Assembly (NCBI RefSeq): GCF_050947335.1
Contig: NC_134988.1
Span: 1,054,001-1,118,000 of the forward strand
From: Megachile rotundata
Taxonomy: Eukaryota; Arthropoda; Insecta; Hymenoptera; Megachilidae
Length of the DNA: 64,000 nucleotides
Direction of reading: 5' to 3'
The position numbers and the translations under genes are program-made. The notes under the pieces were generated by a model that saw only the letters and a program-made list of their open reading frames with translations, made no database searches and was not told the origin of the DNA. Of this stretch, positions 1 through 13,984 are shown piece after piece. The number at the start of each line of letters is the position of its first letter. Positions within the stretch are counted from its first letter, which is position 1.

Positions 1-2960
1 ATACAATCACAATCATACAATCACAATCATACAATCACAATCATACATTCAAAATCATGCAATCACGACCATACAATCACAATCATGCAATCACAATCAT
101 ACAATCACAATCATACATTCAAAATCATGCAATCACAATCATACAATCACAATCATACAATCACAATCATACAATCACAATCATACAATCACAATCATAG
201 AATCACAATCATAGAATCACAATCATACAATCACAATCATACAATCGCAATCATACAATCACAATCATACAATCACTATCATACAATCACAATCATACAA
301 TCACAATCATACAATCGAAAGCATACAATCACATTCATACAATCTCAATCATACAATCTCAATCATACAATCACAATCATACAATCACAATCATACAATC
401 ACAATCATACAATCACAATCATACATTCAAAATCATGCAATCACAACCATACAATCACAATCATGCAATCACAATCATACGATCACAATCATACATTCAA
501 AATCATGCAATCACAATCATACAATCACAATCATACAATCACAATCATACAATCACAATCATAGAATCACAATCATAGAATCACAATCATACAATCACAA
601 TCATACAATCGCAATCATACAATCACAATCATACAATCACTATCATACAATCACAATCATACAATCACAATCATACAATCGCAAGCATACAATCACATTC
701 ATACAATCTCAATCATACAATCTCAATCATACAATCACAATCATACAATTACAATCATACAATTACAATCATACAATCACAATCATACAATCACTATCAT
801 ACAATCACAATCATACAATCACAATCATACAATCGCAATCATACAATCGAATTCATACAATCGCAATCATACAATCACAATCATACAATCGCAATCATAC
901 AATCACAATCATACAATCACAATCATACAATCACAATCATACAATCGAATTCATACAATCGCAATCATACAATCGCAATCATACGATTACAATCTCCCAA
1001 ATACAATCTCCCAAATACAATCATACAATCACAATCATACAATCACAATCATACAATCACAATCATACAATCACAATCATACTATCACAATCATACAATC
1101 ACAATCATACAATCACAATCATACAATCACAATCATACATTCAAAATCATGCAATCACAACCATACAATCACAATCATGCAATCACAATCATACAATCAC
1201 AATCATACATTCAAAATCATGCAATCACAATCATACATTCAAAATCATGCAATCACAATCATACAATCACAATCATGCAATCACAATCATACAATCACAA
1301 TCATACAATCACAATCATACAATCACAATCATACAATCACTATCATACAATCACAATCATACAATCACAATCATACAATCGCAATCATACAATCGAATTC
1401 ATACAATCGCAATCATACAATCACAATCATACAATCGCAATCATACAATCACAATCATACAATCACAATCATACAATCACAATCATACAATCGAATTCAT
1501 ACAATCGCAATCATACAATCGCAATCATACAATTACAATCTCCCAAATACAATCTCCCAAATACAATCATACAATCACAATCATACAATCACAATCATAC
1601 AATCACAATCATACAATCACAATCATACTATCACAATCATACAATCACAATCATACAATCACAATCATACAATCACAATCATACAATCACAATCATACAT
1701 TCAAAATCATGCAATCACAACCATACAATCACAATCATGCAATCACAATCATACAATCACAATCATACATTCAAAATCATGCAATCACAATCATACAATC
1801 ACAATCATGCAATCACAATCATACAATCACAATCATACAATCACAATCATACAATCACAATCATACAATCACAATCATACAATCACAATCATACAATCAC
1901 AATCATACAATCACAATCATACAATCACAATCATACAATCACAATCATACAATCACAATCATACAATCACAATCATACAATCGCAAGCATACAATCACAT
2001 TCATACAATCTCAATCATACAATCTCAATCATACAATCACAATCATACAATTACAATCATATAATTACAATCATACAATCACAATCATACAATCACTATC
2101 ATACAATCACAATCATACAATCACACTCATACAATCGCAATCATACAATCGAATTCATACAATCGCAATCATACAATCACAATCATACAATCGCAATCAT
2201 ACAATCACAATCATACAATCACAATCATACAATCACAATCATACAATCGAATTCATACAATCGCAATCTTGCAATCACAATCATACAATCGCAATCATAC
2301 AATTACAATCTCCCAAATACAATCTCCCAAAAACAATCATACAATCACAATCATACAATCACAATCATACAATCACAATCATACAATCACAATCATACTA
2401 TCACAATCATACAATCACAATCATACAATCACAATCATACAATCACAATCATACATTCAAAATCATGCAATCACAACCATACAATCACAATCATGCAATC
2501 ACAATCATACAATCACAATCATACATTCAAAATCATGCAATCACAATCATACAATCACAATCATGCAATCACAATCATACAATCACAATCATACAATCAC
2601 AATCATACAATCACAATCATACATTCACAATCATACAATCACTATCATACAATCACAATCATACAATCACAATCATACAATCGCAAGCATACAATCACAT
2701 TCATACAATCTCAATCATACAATCTCAATCATACAATCACAATCATACAATTACAATCATACAATTACAATCATACAACCACAATCATACAATCACAATC
2801 ATACATTCAAAATCATGCAATCACAATCATACAATCACAATCATACAATCGCAATCATACAATCGAATTCATACAATCGCAATCATACAATCACAATCAT
2901 ACAATCGCAATCATACAATCACAATCATACAATCACAATCATACAATCACAATCATACAA
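1..2960 (+). repeat. Left copy of a 3.7-kb-spaced direct duplication
   Basis: Variant monomers fall in the same order as in 3724-6669. The rare CACGACC variant at 67 matches the one at 3790, and the offset of 3723 bp holds to about 2310 with compensating one-monomer changes near 910-1000. After 2320 the offset drops to 3709 because the right copy has one fewer TCCCAA monomer. The match ends at about 2960, where this copy has CACTATC and the other has CGAATTC. The left end lies outside the window. Confidence 0.9.
849..952 (+). repeat. Pair of GAATTC (EcoRI) variant monomers 98 bp apart
   Basis: ATACAATCGAATTC units start GAATTC at 849 and 947, exactly seven monomers apart. The same 98-bp pairing recurs in dialect A at 1395/1493, 2151/2249, 5118/5216, 5874/5972, 6574/6672, 16052/16150, 16766/16864, 21873/21971, 22587/22685, 34526/34624, 35240/35338, 39101/39199 and 39815/39913. 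In the paralog of this first pair (4572/4684) the spacing is 112 bp, one monomer more. Confidence 0.9.
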
Positions 2961-3262
2961 TCACTATCATACAATCACAATCATACAATCACAATCATAC
3001 AATCGCAAGCATACAATCACATTCATACAATCTCAATCATACAATCTCAATCATACAATCACAATCATACAATTACAATCATACAATTACAATCATACAA
3101 TCACAATCATACAATCACTATCATACAATCACAATCATACAATCACAATCATACAATCGCAATCATACAATCGAATTCATACAATCGCAATCATACAATC
3201 ACAATCATACAATCGCAATCATACAATCACAATCATACAATCGCAATCATACAATTACAATC

Positions 3263-3310
3263 TCCCAAATACAATCTCCCAAATACAATCTCCCAAATAC
3301 AATCTCCCAA
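3263..3310 (+). repeat. Four-copy TCCCAA run
   Basis: TCCCAA at 3263, 3277, 3291 and 3305, preceded by ATACAATTAC. Runs with the same flanks lie at 14966 and 33454. Confidence 0.95.
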
Positions 3311-3542
3311 ATACAATCATACAATCACAATCATACAACCACAATCATACAATCACAATCATGCAATCACAATCATACATTCAAAATTATGCAATCACAA
3401 TCATACAATCACAATCATACAATCACAATCATACAATCACAATCATACAATCACAATCATACAATCACAATCATACAATCACAATCATACAATCACAATC
3501 ATACAATCACAATCATACAATCACAATCATACAATCACAATC

Positions 3543-3600
3543 ATACAATCATAATCATACAATTACAATCATACATCACAATCATACAATCACAATCATA
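3543..3600 (+). repeat. Dialect B island inside zone A1, with a 13-bp monomer
   Basis: This island contains an ATACAATCATAATC monomer, then ATACAATTACAATC, then the 13-bp monomer ATACATCACAATC at 3571-3583, which lacks one A. This three-monomer cassette is otherwise found in dialect B. Its single-base loss explains why the flanking duplicate copies are 3723 bp apart, one less than 266 x 14. The matching A zones further right (for example near 15180) lack it, so it looks like a local insertion or a remnant of exchange with a B array. Confidence 0.85.
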
Positions 3601-3723
3601 CAATCGCAATCATACAATTACAATCTCCCAAATACAATCTCCCAAATACAATCATACAATCACAATCATACAATCACAATCATACAATCACAATCACAAT
3701 ATCACAATCATACAATCACAATC

Positions 3724-6669
3724 ATACAATCACAATCATACAATCACAATCATACAATCACAATCATACATTCAAAATCATGCAATCACGACCATACAAT
3801 CACAATCATGCAATCACAATCATACAATCACAATCATACATTCAAAATCATGCAATCACAATCATACAATCACAATCATACAATCACAATCATACAATCA
3901 CAATCATACAATCACAATCATAGAATCACAATCATAGAATCACAATCATACAATCACAATCATACAATCGCAATCATACAATCACAATCATACAATCACT
4001 ATCATACAATCACAATCATACAATCACAATCATACAATCGAAAGCATACAATCACATTCATACAATCTCAATCATACAATCTCAATCATACAATCACAAT
4101 CATACAATCACAATCATACAATCACAATCATACAATCACAATCATACATTCAAAATCATGCAATCACAACCATACAATCACAATCATGCAATCACAATCA
4201 TACGATCACAATCATACATTCAAAATCATGCAATCACAATCATACAATCACAATCATACAATCACAATCATACAATCACAATCATAGAATCACAATCATA
4301 GAATCACAATCATACAATCACAATCATACAATCGCAATCATACAATCACAATCATACAATCACTATCATACAATCACAATCATACAATCACAATCATACA
4401 ATCGCAAGCATACAATCACATTCATACAATCTCAATCATACAATCTCAATCATACAATCACAATCATACAATTACAATCATACAATTACAATCATACAAT
4501 CACAATCATACAATCACTATCATACAATCACAATCATACAATCACAATCATACAATCGCAATCATACAATCGAATTCATACAATCGCAATCATACAATCA
4601 CAATCATACAATCGCAATCATACAATCACAATCATACAATCACAATCATACAATCACAATCATACAATCACAATCATACAATCGAATTCATACAATCGCA
4701 ATCATACATTCGCAGTCATACGATTACAATCTCCCAAATACAATCATACAATCACAATCATACAATCACAATCATACAATCACAATCATACAATCACAAT
4801 CATACTATCACAATCATACAATCACAATCATACAATCACAATCATACAATCACAATCATACATTCAAAATCATGCAATCACAACCATACAATCACAATCA
4901 TGCAATCACAATCATACAATCACAATCATACATTCAAAATCATGCAATCACAATCATACATTCAAAATCATGCAATCACAATCATACAATCACAATCATG
5001 CAATCACAATCATACAATCACAATCATACAATCACAATCATACAATCACAATCATACAATCACTATCATACAATCACAATCATACAATCACAATCATACA
5101 ATCGCAATCATACAATCGAATTCATACAATCGCAATCATACAATCACAATCATACAATCGCAATCATACAATCACAATCATACAATCACAATCATACAAT
5201 CACAATCATACAATCGAATTCATACAATCGCAATCATACAATCGCAATCATACAATTACAATCTCCCAAATACAATCTCCCAAATACAATCATACAATCA
5301 CAATCATACAATCACAATCATACAATCACAATCATACAATCACAATCATACTATCACAATCATACAATCACAATCATACAATCACAATCATACAATCACA
5401 ATCATACAATCACAATCATACATTCAAAATCATGCAATCACAACCATACAATCACAATCATGCAATCACAATCATACAATCACAATCATACATTCAAAAT
5501 CATGCAATCACAATCATACAATCACAATCATGCAATCACAATCATACAATCACAATCATACAATCACAATCATACAATCACAATCATACAATCACAATCA
5601 TACAATCACAATCATACAATCACAATCATACAATCACAATCATACAATCACAATCATACAATCACTATCATACAATCACAATCATACAATCACAATCATA
5701 CAATCGCAAGCATACAATCACATTCATACAATCTCAATCATACAATCTCAATCATACAATCACAATCATACAATTACAATCATATAATTACAATCATACA
5801 ATCACAATCATACAATCACTATCATACAATCACAATCATACAATCACAATCATACAATCGCAATCATACAATCGAATTCATACAATCGCAATCATACAAT
5901 CACAATCATACAATCGCAATCATACAATCACAATCATACAATCACAATCATACAATCACAATCATACAATCGAATTCATACAATCGCAATCTTGCAATCA
6001 CAATCATACAATCGCAATCATACAATTACAATCTCCCAAAAACAATCATACAATCACAATCATACAATCACAATCATACAATCACAATCATACAATCACA
6101 ATCATACTATCACAATCATACAATCACAATCATACAATCACAATCATACAATCACAATCATACATTCAAAATCATGCAATCACAACCATACAATCACAAT
6201 CATGCAATCACAATCATACAATCACAATCATACATTCAAAATCATGCAATCACAATCATACAATCACAATCATGCAATCACAATCATACAATCACAATCA
6301 TACAATCACAATCATACAATCACAATCATACATTCACAATCATACAATCACTATCATACAATCACAATCATACAATCACAATCATACAATCGCAAGCATA
6401 CAATCACATTCATACAATCTCAATCATACAATCTCAATCATACAATCACAATCATACAATTACAATCATACAATTACAATCATACAACCACAATCATACA
6501 ATCACAATCATACATTCAAAATCATGCAATCACAATCATACAATCACAATCATACAATCGCAATCATACAATCGAATTCATACAATCGCAATCATACAAT
6601 CACAATCATACAATCGCAATCATACAATCACAATCATACAATCACAATCATACAATCACAATCATACAA
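3724..6669 (+). repeat. Right copy of the 3.7-kb-spaced direct duplication
   Basis: Collinear with 1-2960. Differences seen: one extra consensus monomer before the GAATTC at 4684; one TCCCAA monomer at about 4731 where the left copy has two; ATTCGCAGTC in place of ATCGCAATC near 4710; and one TCCCAA near 6034 where the left copy has two near 2313. The differences are mostly whole-monomer gains and losses, with few base changes. Confidence 0.9.
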
Positions 6670-8049
6670 TCGAATTCATACAATCGCAATCATACAATCG
6701 CAATCATACAATTACAATCTCCCAAATACAATCTCCCAAATACAATCATAAAATCACAATCATACAATCACAATCATACAATCACAATCATACTATCGCA
6801 ATCATACAATCACAATCATACAATCACAATCATACAATCACAATCATACATTCAAAATCATGCAATCACAACCATACAATCACAATCATGCAATCACAAT
6901 CATACAATCACAATCATACAATCACAATCATACATTCAAAATCATGCAATCACAACCATACAATCACAATCATGCAATCACAATCATACAATCACAATCA
7001 TACATTCAAAATCATGCAATCACAATCATACAATCGCAATCATACAATCGCAATCATACAATCGCAATCATACTATCACAATCATACATTCAAAATCATG
7101 CAATCACAACCATACAATCACAATCATGCAATCACAATCATACAATCACAATCATACATTCCAAATCATGCAATCACAACCATACAATCACAATCATGCA
7201 ATCACAATCATACAATCACAATCATACAATCACAATCATACAATCACAATCATACAATCACAATCATACAATCACAATCATACAATCACAATCATACAAT
7301 CACTATCATACAACCACAATCATACAATCACAATCATACAATCGCAAGCATACAATCACATTCATACAATCTCAATCATACAATCTCAATCATACAATCA
7401 CAATCATACAATTACAATCATACAATTACAATCATACAACCACAATCATACAATCACAATCATACATTCAAAATCATGCAATCACAATCATACAATCACA
7501 ATCATGCAATCACAATCATACAATCACAATCATACAATCACTATCATACAATCACAATCATACAATCGCAATCATACAATCGCAAGCATACAATCACATT
7601 CATACAATCTCAATCATACAATCTCAATCATACAATCACAATCATACAATTACAATCATACAATTACAGTCATACAATCACAATCATACAATCACAATCA
7701 TACTATCACAATCATGCAATCACAATCATACAATCACAATCATACAGTCACAATCATACAATCACAATCATACATTCAAAATCATACAATCACAATCATA
7801 CAATCGCAATCATACAATCACAATCATACAATCGCAATCATACAATCACAATCATACAATCACAATCATACAATCACAATCATACAATCACAATCATACA
7901 ATCACAATCATACAATCACAATCATACATTCACAATCATACAATCGCAATCATACAATCACAATCATACAATCACAATCATACAATCACAATCATACAAT
8001 CACAATCATACAATCACAATCATACAATCACAATCATACAATCACAATC

Positions 8050-9350
8050 ATACATTCAAAACCATGCAATCACAATCATACAATCACAATCATGCAATCA
8101 CAATCATACAATCACAATCATACATTCAAAATCATGCAATCACAATCATACAATCGCAATCATACAATTACAATCTCCCAAATACAATCATACGATCACA
8201 ATCATACAATCACAATCATACAATCACAATCATACAATCACAATCATACAATCGCATTCATACAATCGCAATCATACAATCACAATCATACAATCGCAAT
8301 CATACAATTACAATCTCCCAAATACAATCTCCCAAATACAATCATACAATCACAATCATACAATTATAATCATACAATCACAATCATACAATCACAATCA
8401 TACAATCACAATCATACTATCACAATCATACAATCACAATCATACAATCACAATCATCCAATCACAATCATGCAATCACAATCATACATTCAAAATCATG
8501 CAATCACAATCATACATTCAAAATCATGCAATCACAATCATACAATCATAATCATACAATCACAATCATACAATCACAATCGTACAATCACAATCGTACA
8601 ATCACAATCGCACAACCACAATCAGACAATCACAATCATACAATCACAATCATACAATCACAATCATACAATCACAATCATACAATCACAATCATACAAT
8701 CACAATCATGCAATCACAATCATACATTCAAAATCATGCAATCACAATCATACAATCACAATCATGCAATCACAATCATACAATCATAATCATACAATTA
8801 CAATCATACATCACAATCATACAATCACAATCATACAATCGCAATCATACAATTACAATATCCCAAATACAAACTCCCAAATACAATCATACAATCACAA
8901 TCATACAATCACAATCATACAATCACAATCATACAATCACAATCATACAATCACAATCATACAATCACAATCATGCAATCACAATCATACATTCAAAATC
9001 ATGCAATCACAATCATACAATCACAATCATGCAATCACAATCATACAATCATAATCATACAATTACAATCATACATCACAATCATACAATCACAATCATA
9101 CAATCACAATCATACAATCACGATCATACAATCACAATCATACAATCACAATCATACAATCACAATCATACAATCACAATCATACAATCACAATCATACA
9201 ATCACAATCATACAATCACAATCATACAATCACAATCATACAATCACAATCATACAACCGCAAGCATACAATCACAATCATACAATCTCAATCATACAAT
9301 CACAATCATACAATCATAATCATACAATTACAATCATACATCACAATCAT
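8050..9350 (+). repeat. Segment paralogous to about 19690-21010
   Basis: Shared rare variants (AAAACCATG, ACGATC, the CpG cluster and the 13-bp monomers) fall in the same order. The spacing grows from 11634 to 11662 bp, in part because this copy has two TCCCAA monomers near 8310 where the other has three at 19950. It spans an A-to-B zone boundary, so that boundary itself was copied. Confidence 0.75.
8806..8818 (+). repeat. 13-bp monomer (one A deleted) in dialect B
   Basis: ATACATCACAATC lacks one A of the consensus and moves the 14-bp register by one base. It nearly always follows an ATACAATCATAATC monomer and an ATACAATTACAATC monomer, forming a 41-bp cassette. Other examples lie at 3571, 9071 and 9336 and near 9530, 10160, 20470, 24610, 26048, 37695, 48380 and 63010. 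A further form with ATATATC occurs near 13232, 31720, 48810, 53185, 56750, 58858 and 62533. Confidence 0.9.
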
Positions 9351-10241
9351 ACAATCACAATCATACAATCGCAATCATACAATTACAATCTCCCGAATAC
9401 AATCTCCCAAATACAATCATACAATCACAATCATACAATCACAATCATACAATCGCAAGCATACAATCACAATCATACAATCTCAATCATACAATCACAA
9501 TCATACAATCATAATCATACAATTACAATCATACATCACAATCATACAATCACATTCATACAATCACAATCATACTATCGCAATCATACAATCACAATCA
9601 TACAATCGCAATCATACAATTACAATATCCCAAATACAATCTCCCAAATACAATCATACAATCACAATCATGCAATCACAATCATACAATCATATTCATA
9701 CAATCACAATCATACAATCACAATCGTACATTCACAATCATACAATCACAATCATGCAATCACAAAAATACAATCATAATCATACAATCACAATCATACA
9801 ATCGCAATCATACAATCACAATCATACAATCATAATCATACAATCACAATCATACAATCATAATCATACAATTACAATCATACATCACAATCATACAATC
9901 ACAATCATACAATCGCAATCATACAATTGCAATCTGCCAAATACAATCTCCCAAATACAATCATACAGTCACAATCATACAATCACAATCATACAATCAC
10001 AATCATACATTCAAAATCATGCAATCACAATCATACAATCACAATCATACAATCACAATCATACAATCGCAAGCATACAATCACATTCATACAATCTCAA
10101 TCATACAATCTCAATCATACAATCACAATCATACAATCATAATCATACAATTACAATCATACATCACAATCATACAATCGCAATCATACAATCGCAATCA
10201 CACAATCACAATCATACAATCGCAATCATACAATAACAATC

Positions 10242-10303
10242 TCCCAAATACAATCTCCCAAATACAATCTCCCAAATACAATCTCCCAAATACAATCTCC
10301 CAA
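10242..10303 (+). repeat. Five-copy run of the TCCCAA variant monomer
   Basis: Five ATACAATCTCCCAA-type units at exact 14-bp steps (TCCCAA at 10242, 10256, 10270, 10284 and 10298), preceded by an AATAAC monomer. The variant replaces the 6-bp part ACAATC with TCCCAA while keeping the length. Paralogous to 26129 and 43357. Confidence 0.95.
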
Positions 10304-11174
10304 ATACAATCATACAATCGCAATCATACAATCACAATCATACAATCACAATCATGCAATCACAATCATACATTCAAAATCATGCAATCACAATCATACA
10401 ATCACAATCATGCAATCACAATCATACAATCATAATCATACAATCACAATCATACAATCACAATCATACAATCACAATCATACAATCACAATCATACAAT
10501 CACAATCATACAATCACAATCATACATTCAAAATCATGCAATCACCATCACACAATCACAATCATGCAATCACAATCATACAATCACAATCATACATTCA
10601 AAGTCATGCAATCACAATCATACAATCGCAATCATACAATTACAATCTCCCAAATACAATCTCCCAAATACAATCATACGATCACAATCATACAATCACA
10701 ATCATACAATCACAATCATACAATCACAATCATACAATCACAATCATACAATCACAATCATACAATCATAATCATAGAATCACAATCATACAAGTACAAT
10801 CTCCCAAATACAATCGCCCAAATACAATCTCCCAAATACAATCAAACAATCACAATCATACAATCACAATCATACAATCATAATCATACAATTACAATCA
10901 TACATCACAATCATACAATCACATTCATGCAATCACAATCATACTATCGCAATCATACAATCATAATCATACAATTACAATCATACATCACAATCATACA
11001 ATCACATTCATACAATCACAATCATACTATCGCAATCATACAATCACAATCATACAATCGCAATCATACAATTACAATATCCCAAATACAATCTCCCAAA
11101 TACAATCATACAATCACAATCATGCAATCACAATCATACAATCATATTCATACAATCACAATCATACAATCACA

Positions 11175-11235
11175 ATCGTACATTCACTGTCGTACAATCA
11201 CAATCGCACAACCACAATCAGACAATCACACTCAT
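11175..11235 (+). repeat. CpG cluster with the ACTGTC variant
   Basis: TCGTACATTCACTGTCGTAC leads into TCGCACAACC and CAGACAATCACACTC. The ACTGTC change is seen only here and at the paralogous places near 27028 and 44270, which makes it a good tracer of this segment. Confidence 0.88.
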
Positions 11236-11791
11236 ACAATCACAATCATACAATCACAATCATACAATCACAATCATACAATCACAATCATACAATCACA
11301 ATCATACAATCACAATCATACAATCACAATCATGCAATCACAAAAATACAATCATAATCATACAATCACAATCATACAATCGCAATCATACAATCACAAT
11401 CATACAATCATAATCATACAATCACAATCATACATCACAATCATACAATCACAATCATACAATCGCAATCATACAAATACAATCTCCCAAATACAATCTC
11501 CCAAATACAATCATACAGTCACAATCATACAATCACAATCATACAATCACAATCATACATTCAAAATCATGCAATCACAATCATACAATCACAATCATAC
11601 AATCACAATCATACAATCGCAAGCATACAATCACATTCATACAATCTCAATCATACAATCTCAATCATACAATCACAATCATACAATCATAATCATACAA
11701 TTACAATCATACATCACAATCATACAATCGCAATCATACAATCGCAATCACACAATCACAATCATACAATCGCAATCATACAATAACAATC

Positions 11792-11839
11792 TCCCAAATA
11801 CAATCTCCCAAATACAATCTCCCAAATACAATCTCCCAA
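11792..11839 (+). repeat. Four-copy TCCCAA run
   Basis: Preceded by an AATAAC monomer near 11781. Its paralogs at 27679, 30280, 44921 and 51841 also have four copies. Confidence 0.95.
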
Positions 11840-12183
11840 ATACAATCATACAATCACAATCATACAATCACAATCATACAATCACAATCATGCAATCACA
11901 ATCATACAATCATAATCATACAATCACAATCATACAATCACAATCATACAATCACAATCACACAATCACAATCATACAATCACAATCATACATTCAAAAC
12001 CATGCAATCACAATCATACAATCACAATCATGCAATCCCAATCATACAATCACAATCATACACTCAAAATCATGCAATCACAATCATACAATCGCAATCA
12101 TACAATCACAATCATACAATCGCATTCATACAATTGCAATCATACAATCACAATCATACAATCGCAATCATACAATTACAATC

Positions 12184-12231
12184 TCCCAAATACAATCTCC
12201 CAAATACAATCTCCCAAATACAATCTCCCAA
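12184..12231 (+). repeat. Four-copy TCCCAA run
   Basis: Preceded by ATACAATTAC and followed by an ATTATAATC monomer near 12260. The counterpart in the second 18-kb copy is at 30672, also four copies. Confidence 0.95.
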
Positions 12232-13984
12232 ATACAATCATACAATCACAATCATACAATTATAATCATACAATCACAATCATACAATCACAATCGTACA
12301 TTCACAATCGTACAATCGCAATCGCACAACCACAATCAGACAATCACACTCATACAATCACAATCATACAATCACAATCATACAATCACAATCATACAAT
12401 CACAATCATACAATCACAATCATACAATCACAATCATGCAATCACAAAAATACAATCATAATCATACAATCACAATCATACAATCGCAATCATACAATCA
12501 CAATCATACAATCATAATCATACAATCACAATCATACAATCATAATCATACAATTACAATCATACATCACAATCATACAATCACAATCATACAATCGCAA
12601 TCATACAATTACAATCTCCCAAATACAATCTCCCAAATACAATCATACAGTCACAATCATACAATCACAGTCATACAATCACAATCATACATTCAAAATC
12701 ATGCAATCACAATCATACAATCACAATCATACAATCACAATCATACAATCGCAAGCATACAATCACATTCATACAATCTCAATCATACAATCTCAATCAC
12801 ACAATCACAATCATACAATCATAATCATACAATTACAATCATACATCACAATCATACAATCACAATCATCCAATCACAATCATGCAATCACAATCATACA
12901 TTCAAAATCATGCAATCACAAACATACAATCACAATCATGCAATCACAATCATACAATCATAATCATACAATCACAATCATACAATCACAATCGTACAAT
13001 CACAATCGTACAATCACAATCGCACAAGCACAATCAGACAATCACAATCATACAATCACAATCATACAATTACAATCATACAATCACAATCATACAATCA
13101 CAATCATACAATCACAATCATACAATCACAATCATGCAATCACAATCATACATTCAAAATCATGCAATCACAATCATACAATCACAATCATGCAATCACA
13201 ATCATACAATCATAATCATACAATTACAATCATATATCACAATCATACAATCACAATCATACAATCGCAATCATACAATTACAATATCCCAAATACAAAC
13301 TCCCAAATACAATCATACAATCACAATCATACAATCACAATCATACAATCACAATCATGCAATCACAATCATACAATCATATTCATACAATCACAATCAT
13401 ACAATCACAATCGTACATTCACAATCGTACAATCACAATCGCACAACCACAATCAGACAACCATACACATACAATCACAATCATACAATCACAATCATAC
13501 AAACGCAATCATACAATCACAATCATACAATCACAATCATACTTTCACAATCATACAATCACAATCATACAATCACAATCATACAATCACAATCATACAA
13601 TCACAATCATACAATCACAATCATACAATCGCAATCATACAATCACAATCATACAATCTCAATCATACAATCACAATCATACAATCATAATCATACAATT
13701 ACAATCATACATCACAATCATACAATCACAATCATACAATCGCAATCATACAATTACAGTCTCCCAAATACAATCTCCCAAATACAATCATACTATAACA
13801 ATCATACAATCATAATCATACAATCATAATCATAGAATCACAAACATACAAGTACAATCTCCCAAATACAATCGCCCAAATACAATCTCCCAAATACAAT
13901 CAAACAATCACAATCATACAATCACAATCATACAATCACAGTCATACAATCACAATCATACAATCACAATCATACTATCACAAT

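Larger units (their letters stand above)
2961..3723 (+). repeat. Satellite spacer between the two 3.7-kb duplication copies
   Basis: Satellite monomers not shared with the 3724-6669 copy at the corresponding place. The stretch includes a four-copy TCCCAA run (3263-3310), a rare AAAATTATGC variant near 3385, a long run of near-pure consensus monomers (about 3400-3550) and the 13-bp monomer. The same order of a four-copy TCCCAA run, an ACAACC monomer and AAAATTATGC recurs at about 14966-15095 and 33454-33583, so this spacer belongs to a wider family of segments. Confidence 0.8.
1..8365 (+). repeat. Dialect A satellite zone A1
   Basis: No gene. The zone is built of consensus monomers mixed with recurring variants: ATACAATCGAATTC (an EcoRI site), ATACAATCACTATC, ATACAATCGCAAGC followed by ACATTC and TCTCAATC monomers, ATACATTCAAAATC plus ATGCAATCACAACC, and ATACAATCTCCCAA. 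CGCACA clusters are absent and ATAATC units are almost absent. It holds a direct duplication of about 2.95 kb (1-2960 and 3724-6669) and a small dialect B island near 3543-3600. The right limit is set at the first ATTATAATC monomer (about 8361), after which dialect B markers begin. Confidence 0.85.
9350..12800 (+). repeat. Segment paralogous to about 25150-28770
   Basis: The five-copy TCCCAA run at 10242 matches the one at 26129 (spacing 15887 bp). The unusual ATTCACTGTCGTAC variant near 11180 recurs near 27030 and 44270. The spacing steps from 15789 to about 15971 bp across the segment in whole monomers, including a change of 98 bp (7 monomers) between 9.7 and 9.9 kb. The segment overlaps the left edge of the first 18-kb copy, so part of it exists three or more times. 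Confidence 0.75.

Noticed and set aside
1..564. Metal-binding His-rich protein (Asn-His repeats)
   Set aside because: The His/Asn residues come from the CACAATCAT part of the satellite. There is no start context, signal peptide or end, and the same peptide appears in all three frames.
8580..8640. CpG cluster as a promoter or CpG island
   Set aside because: Only about four CpGs in 60 bp of satellite monomers, with low GC content and no other promoter signal. It is a variant-monomer cluster copied many times.
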